In this document: positions 61,216 to 64,000 of the stretch, piece by piece
Position numbering within the stretch: the stretch's first letter is position 1
Layout of the letters: the number at the start of each line of letters is the position of its first letter
Assembly (NCBI GenBank): GCA_003342895.1
Contig: PTFA01000011.1
Location: 6,907,081-6,971,080, forward strand
Direction of reading: 5' to 3'
Source: Casuarius casuarius
Taxonomy: Eukaryota > Chordata > Aves > Casuariiformes > Casuariidae
Length of the DNA: 64,000 bases
The notes under the pieces: generated by a model
The model's input: the letters and a program-made list of their open reading frames with translations, nothing else
What the model was told of the DNA's origin: nothing
Database searches by the model: none
Program-made: the position numbers and the translations under genes

Positions 61216-64000
61216 CTTTTCTCATTCTGCTTTCTGACAGTTTCTTCTCCATGTTAAATCATTTCCCTTCCTAGCAATGTTCTCCTAGCTACTTGTTTTC
61301 TTTCCTAATTACTAGATGCAACTAGAGTAATTCCACTTCTTTCTACCAGTTCTGCAGTTTGGCAGTGGAATCTGATTGGGACCAAATTTGGCTGTGGTGG
61401 TCCATCTAGAAAACCATGCGTTTGCTTTGGGAAAGTGAGTTGGAGACCTGGTGTATTTGTTTAAGCATTAAAAGCAACATGTGGTGTAAAGAAGTGCTGC
61501 GGCATTTCTTTAGGAAATAATGCAGCGGCTGAAAAAGTTCACTTTTTCACATCTTTTATTCTATGTATGTGTTAAAGCTGCAGCAAAAATATTCAAGGGT
61601 GCCCAGACACATGCTCTAATATAGAATTGCCCATTAACAGGTAAAACTTAGGAGAAAAAAGTAGTTTGCCTTAGCATGCCTATTGGAATAGCTGTATTTT
61701 AAGACTTGCTGAACTGTTCAGTTCCAAAGTAGATATTTTGACATCTAAACTGTGTGCCCTAATGTTTCAAACCAAATACTAAATAAATTATTAAACCTGT
61801 CTGGGCTGCTTATTTCCATTTCAAGTGAAATACAAATCAAATATGACATTTAAAACTTTTCTGTAATGCCTATAAGGACCGGTAAGAAGAATTCAGACTT
61901 GTAAAAGCAGCTTATTCTGTGCTTATAAAGACTCACCTATCAATAGTGGAAGTCATTAAAAATACAGATCTTCCATATGATGATTCAGGAGAACATTTGT
62001 GGTTTAAAATGTTGAAAGGTTAGTACTGAAAGTAAAACTAATGGCTGTCTCAAATTCTCCTGGCATCCATTCTCCAAATCCTCCCGGCCAATGAATTTAC
62101 TTGTGGCATACCCCCCATTAAGGCATCCCCAAGATGTTTAACTGTGTGCTCGTGTTACACAGTGGGAATATGGGGGGGGGGGGGTTGTAATATAAAGCCA
62201 ATTTATTGGCTTCTCTCCTCCTTTCTGTAGCGAGAAGGGACAATAGCTGGTAAGATTTCTGGTAAGGTTTTCAGGCCTTTATCACTAATGAAAGTTAATT
62301 TGCAATAAAGCTCGTTTGGGTTTCTCTAGTTTTGGACTCATCCTGGTTAAAGCAAGACAAGATTGTAAGTAAGGCACAAGGGAGCTCTTGTACACACTGC
62401 TGTCAACCTTATGTTCTGCGCGCACTGTAGTAATCACTGTAGATGTTGCTAAGAACATCCAGAGCTCAGCAAGGGTGGTAAGAAGCAAGCGTCGCTAGCT
62501 CATTACAAATGTTGCAGAACAGGGGAAATGGAGACTGTAGAGTATATTCATGCTATACTAACTTAGATGCTCTGAATTGGCCCTCTGGATGAAATTATTT
62601 CACGCTGGAGCCAAGAGGGTCTAAACCCTTGTTCAGGTATATAGAACAAGTTTGGCTGTTGGAGTGTCTTAAATCTTATTTTACAATGGACATAGATTTC
62701 ATATTTTCAATACACCTTAAAACATAGAAACATTGTGATTGTTAAAAATGTGTAGCAGAAATTCTATGTGTATTATTTAGCACAGCTAAATTATATCTTT
62801 AATTATGATTAGTTTTAAGACTTATGATAGTTGTTTTTAAGTGGTCAAATTTTGAAGACCACAACAAGGGAGCTGTATGCATGGAGACAAGGACAAAATT
62901 TTGTGTGAGAGGTTTTTTTTATCATTTTTTTCTCTCCAATCATTTTATCTTATTTGAATCCCTATCTGCAGCTTTAGTTTAGATTTTCTGAAGTAAGTCA
63001 AGTGTTTCTCTGTTGAACTCATAGGCTTTCAATGCATCCCTGCATGAAATATAAATCACTGTAGATCATCTAACAGATGTGCCATTGGCTCCCATCATGA
63101 AAATCTAGCTAAGTAGACAGCTGTAAGCAGAGGCACAATGTGAAATTTCCAAGCCAGTTTAAAAAATACCTCTGATCTCTCAAGTTTTAGTAGGCATTTG
63201 TGCAGGTACTTAAAATACATGGTGAAGTTCTTATCTAAAATTAAAGTTCATTGTTAGGTTGCTGGATGAAGCTCTAAGAAAAACTTTTGAGAGCAGATGA
63301 AGATGTGACAGGACCCTTCTGTTCTCAATCTTTGTGATATGGCTGATCTGAAATGTTCCATTGAAAGTCAGTTCCAATAAAAAACTGTTTCTTACTAAAT
63401 GTCCCTTCTGGGGCCCAAATTTACTGTTTTACTGTCTTTTAACCAAAAGATTAGCATCTTTCCCCAAAAAGAAAAAAGCACTTTTCTTTAAAATACTCTC
63501 TGCTTAACAACATGCAGAGGCAGTAAGTTCTTAGTCGAAGAGCCTGTGTTATATGCCAACTTTTTTCCCATTTGTTTTCCTATAGCTACTATTTCGATGA
63601 GTTTTCAATTTTTAGTCCTTTTTTTTTTTTTTAATCAACTNTAGCTGATTACCACCACTCACTGCTAAATGAGCTGTAGAAACTTGGTCTTCAATCCTTA
63701 ACACAGATTTTCAAGTTTTCTAACTTGGAAAAGCTTTTGCAAAGAGGAAGAAAATAACTTGTTCACTATGTCCATGAGGGATAAAATAAGAAGTTAATCA
63801 GATTAGATATTATGAAGAATGTTTTGATGATAAAGATAGTGAAAGCAACAGATTAGATTGCTGAGGGAAACTTTAGCTGCCATCATGGGAGACCTGTATG
63901 AATAGGTTAGGTATCATCAGTCAGTGACTGACAAATGACAAATATCTACTTGACCTTGTCTGAGGCAAGGTGACTGACTAGCAGACTTTTTGAGGTCCTT
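61216..64000. other. AT-rich non-coding DNA
   Basis: No gene is supported. G13 lies at 62172-62184 and T14 at 63619-63632, with an N at 63641. The 67-codon minus frame at 62285-62488 is not recognised. Confidence 0.55.
62172..62184 (+). repeat. poly(G) run of 13
   Basis: Uninterrupted G homopolymer; length may be affected by sequencing error. Confidence 0.8.

Overview
The window looks like a stretch of vertebrate nuclear DNA, most likely avian or another sauropsid. It is AT-rich, CpG-poor and gene-poor. It holds decayed CR1-type LINE reverse-transcriptase pieces, one small retroviral-type solo LTR, two long CA microsatellites and many A/T homopolymers. I saw no Alu, L1 or other mammal-specific repeat, and no bacterial gene organisation. 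Species and chromosome cannot be read from the sequence. About twenty isolated single N bases show that it comes from a draft assembly.

No complete protein-coding gene was recognised. The open frames are all short (141 codons or fewer), many begin at non-ATG codons, and the two longest are about what chance gives in AT-rich DNA. The window is best read as intergenic or long-intron DNA. A few segments have good splice signals around an open frame (7956-8195, 9397-9494, 25459-25612, 31494-31582). They are listed as candidates only; none could be assigned to a known protein.

Layout. 1-9400 is AT-rich non-coding DNA with a CTCF-like motif near 6.2 kb, a candidate terminal exon near 8 kb, a perfect E-box palindrome at 8.6 kb and a candidate internal exon at 9.4 kb. 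At 10.2-10.8 kb a 36-base T run is followed by a GC-richer patch. 11-25 kb is mostly plain, with a small membrane-type ORF at 20.5 kb. At 26.6 kb there is a sense-strand LINE RT remnant. At 29.35 kb three nuclear-receptor half-sites sit at 11-bp period, arranged as a double DR5 element. (CA)n lies at 30.1 kb and the solo LTR at 33.0-33.2 kb. 42.4-43.4 kb is a GC-richer patch of unknown, possibly repeat, origin. 47.6-48.1 kb and 53.9-54.1 kb are GC/CpG-richer patches that may be regulatory or exonic. A second (CA)n lies at 49.5 kb. 58.2-58.4 kb resembles an ancient MIR-type SINE. 60.24-60.79 kb is a clear antisense CR1/L3-like RT fragment. A short CpG-rich patch lies at 61.0-61.2 kb.

No operon, CRISPR array, rRNA, convincing tRNA or new multi-gene system was found. 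The observations most worth testing are the triple half-site RAR/RXR-like element, the candidate exons and the two LINE remnants.
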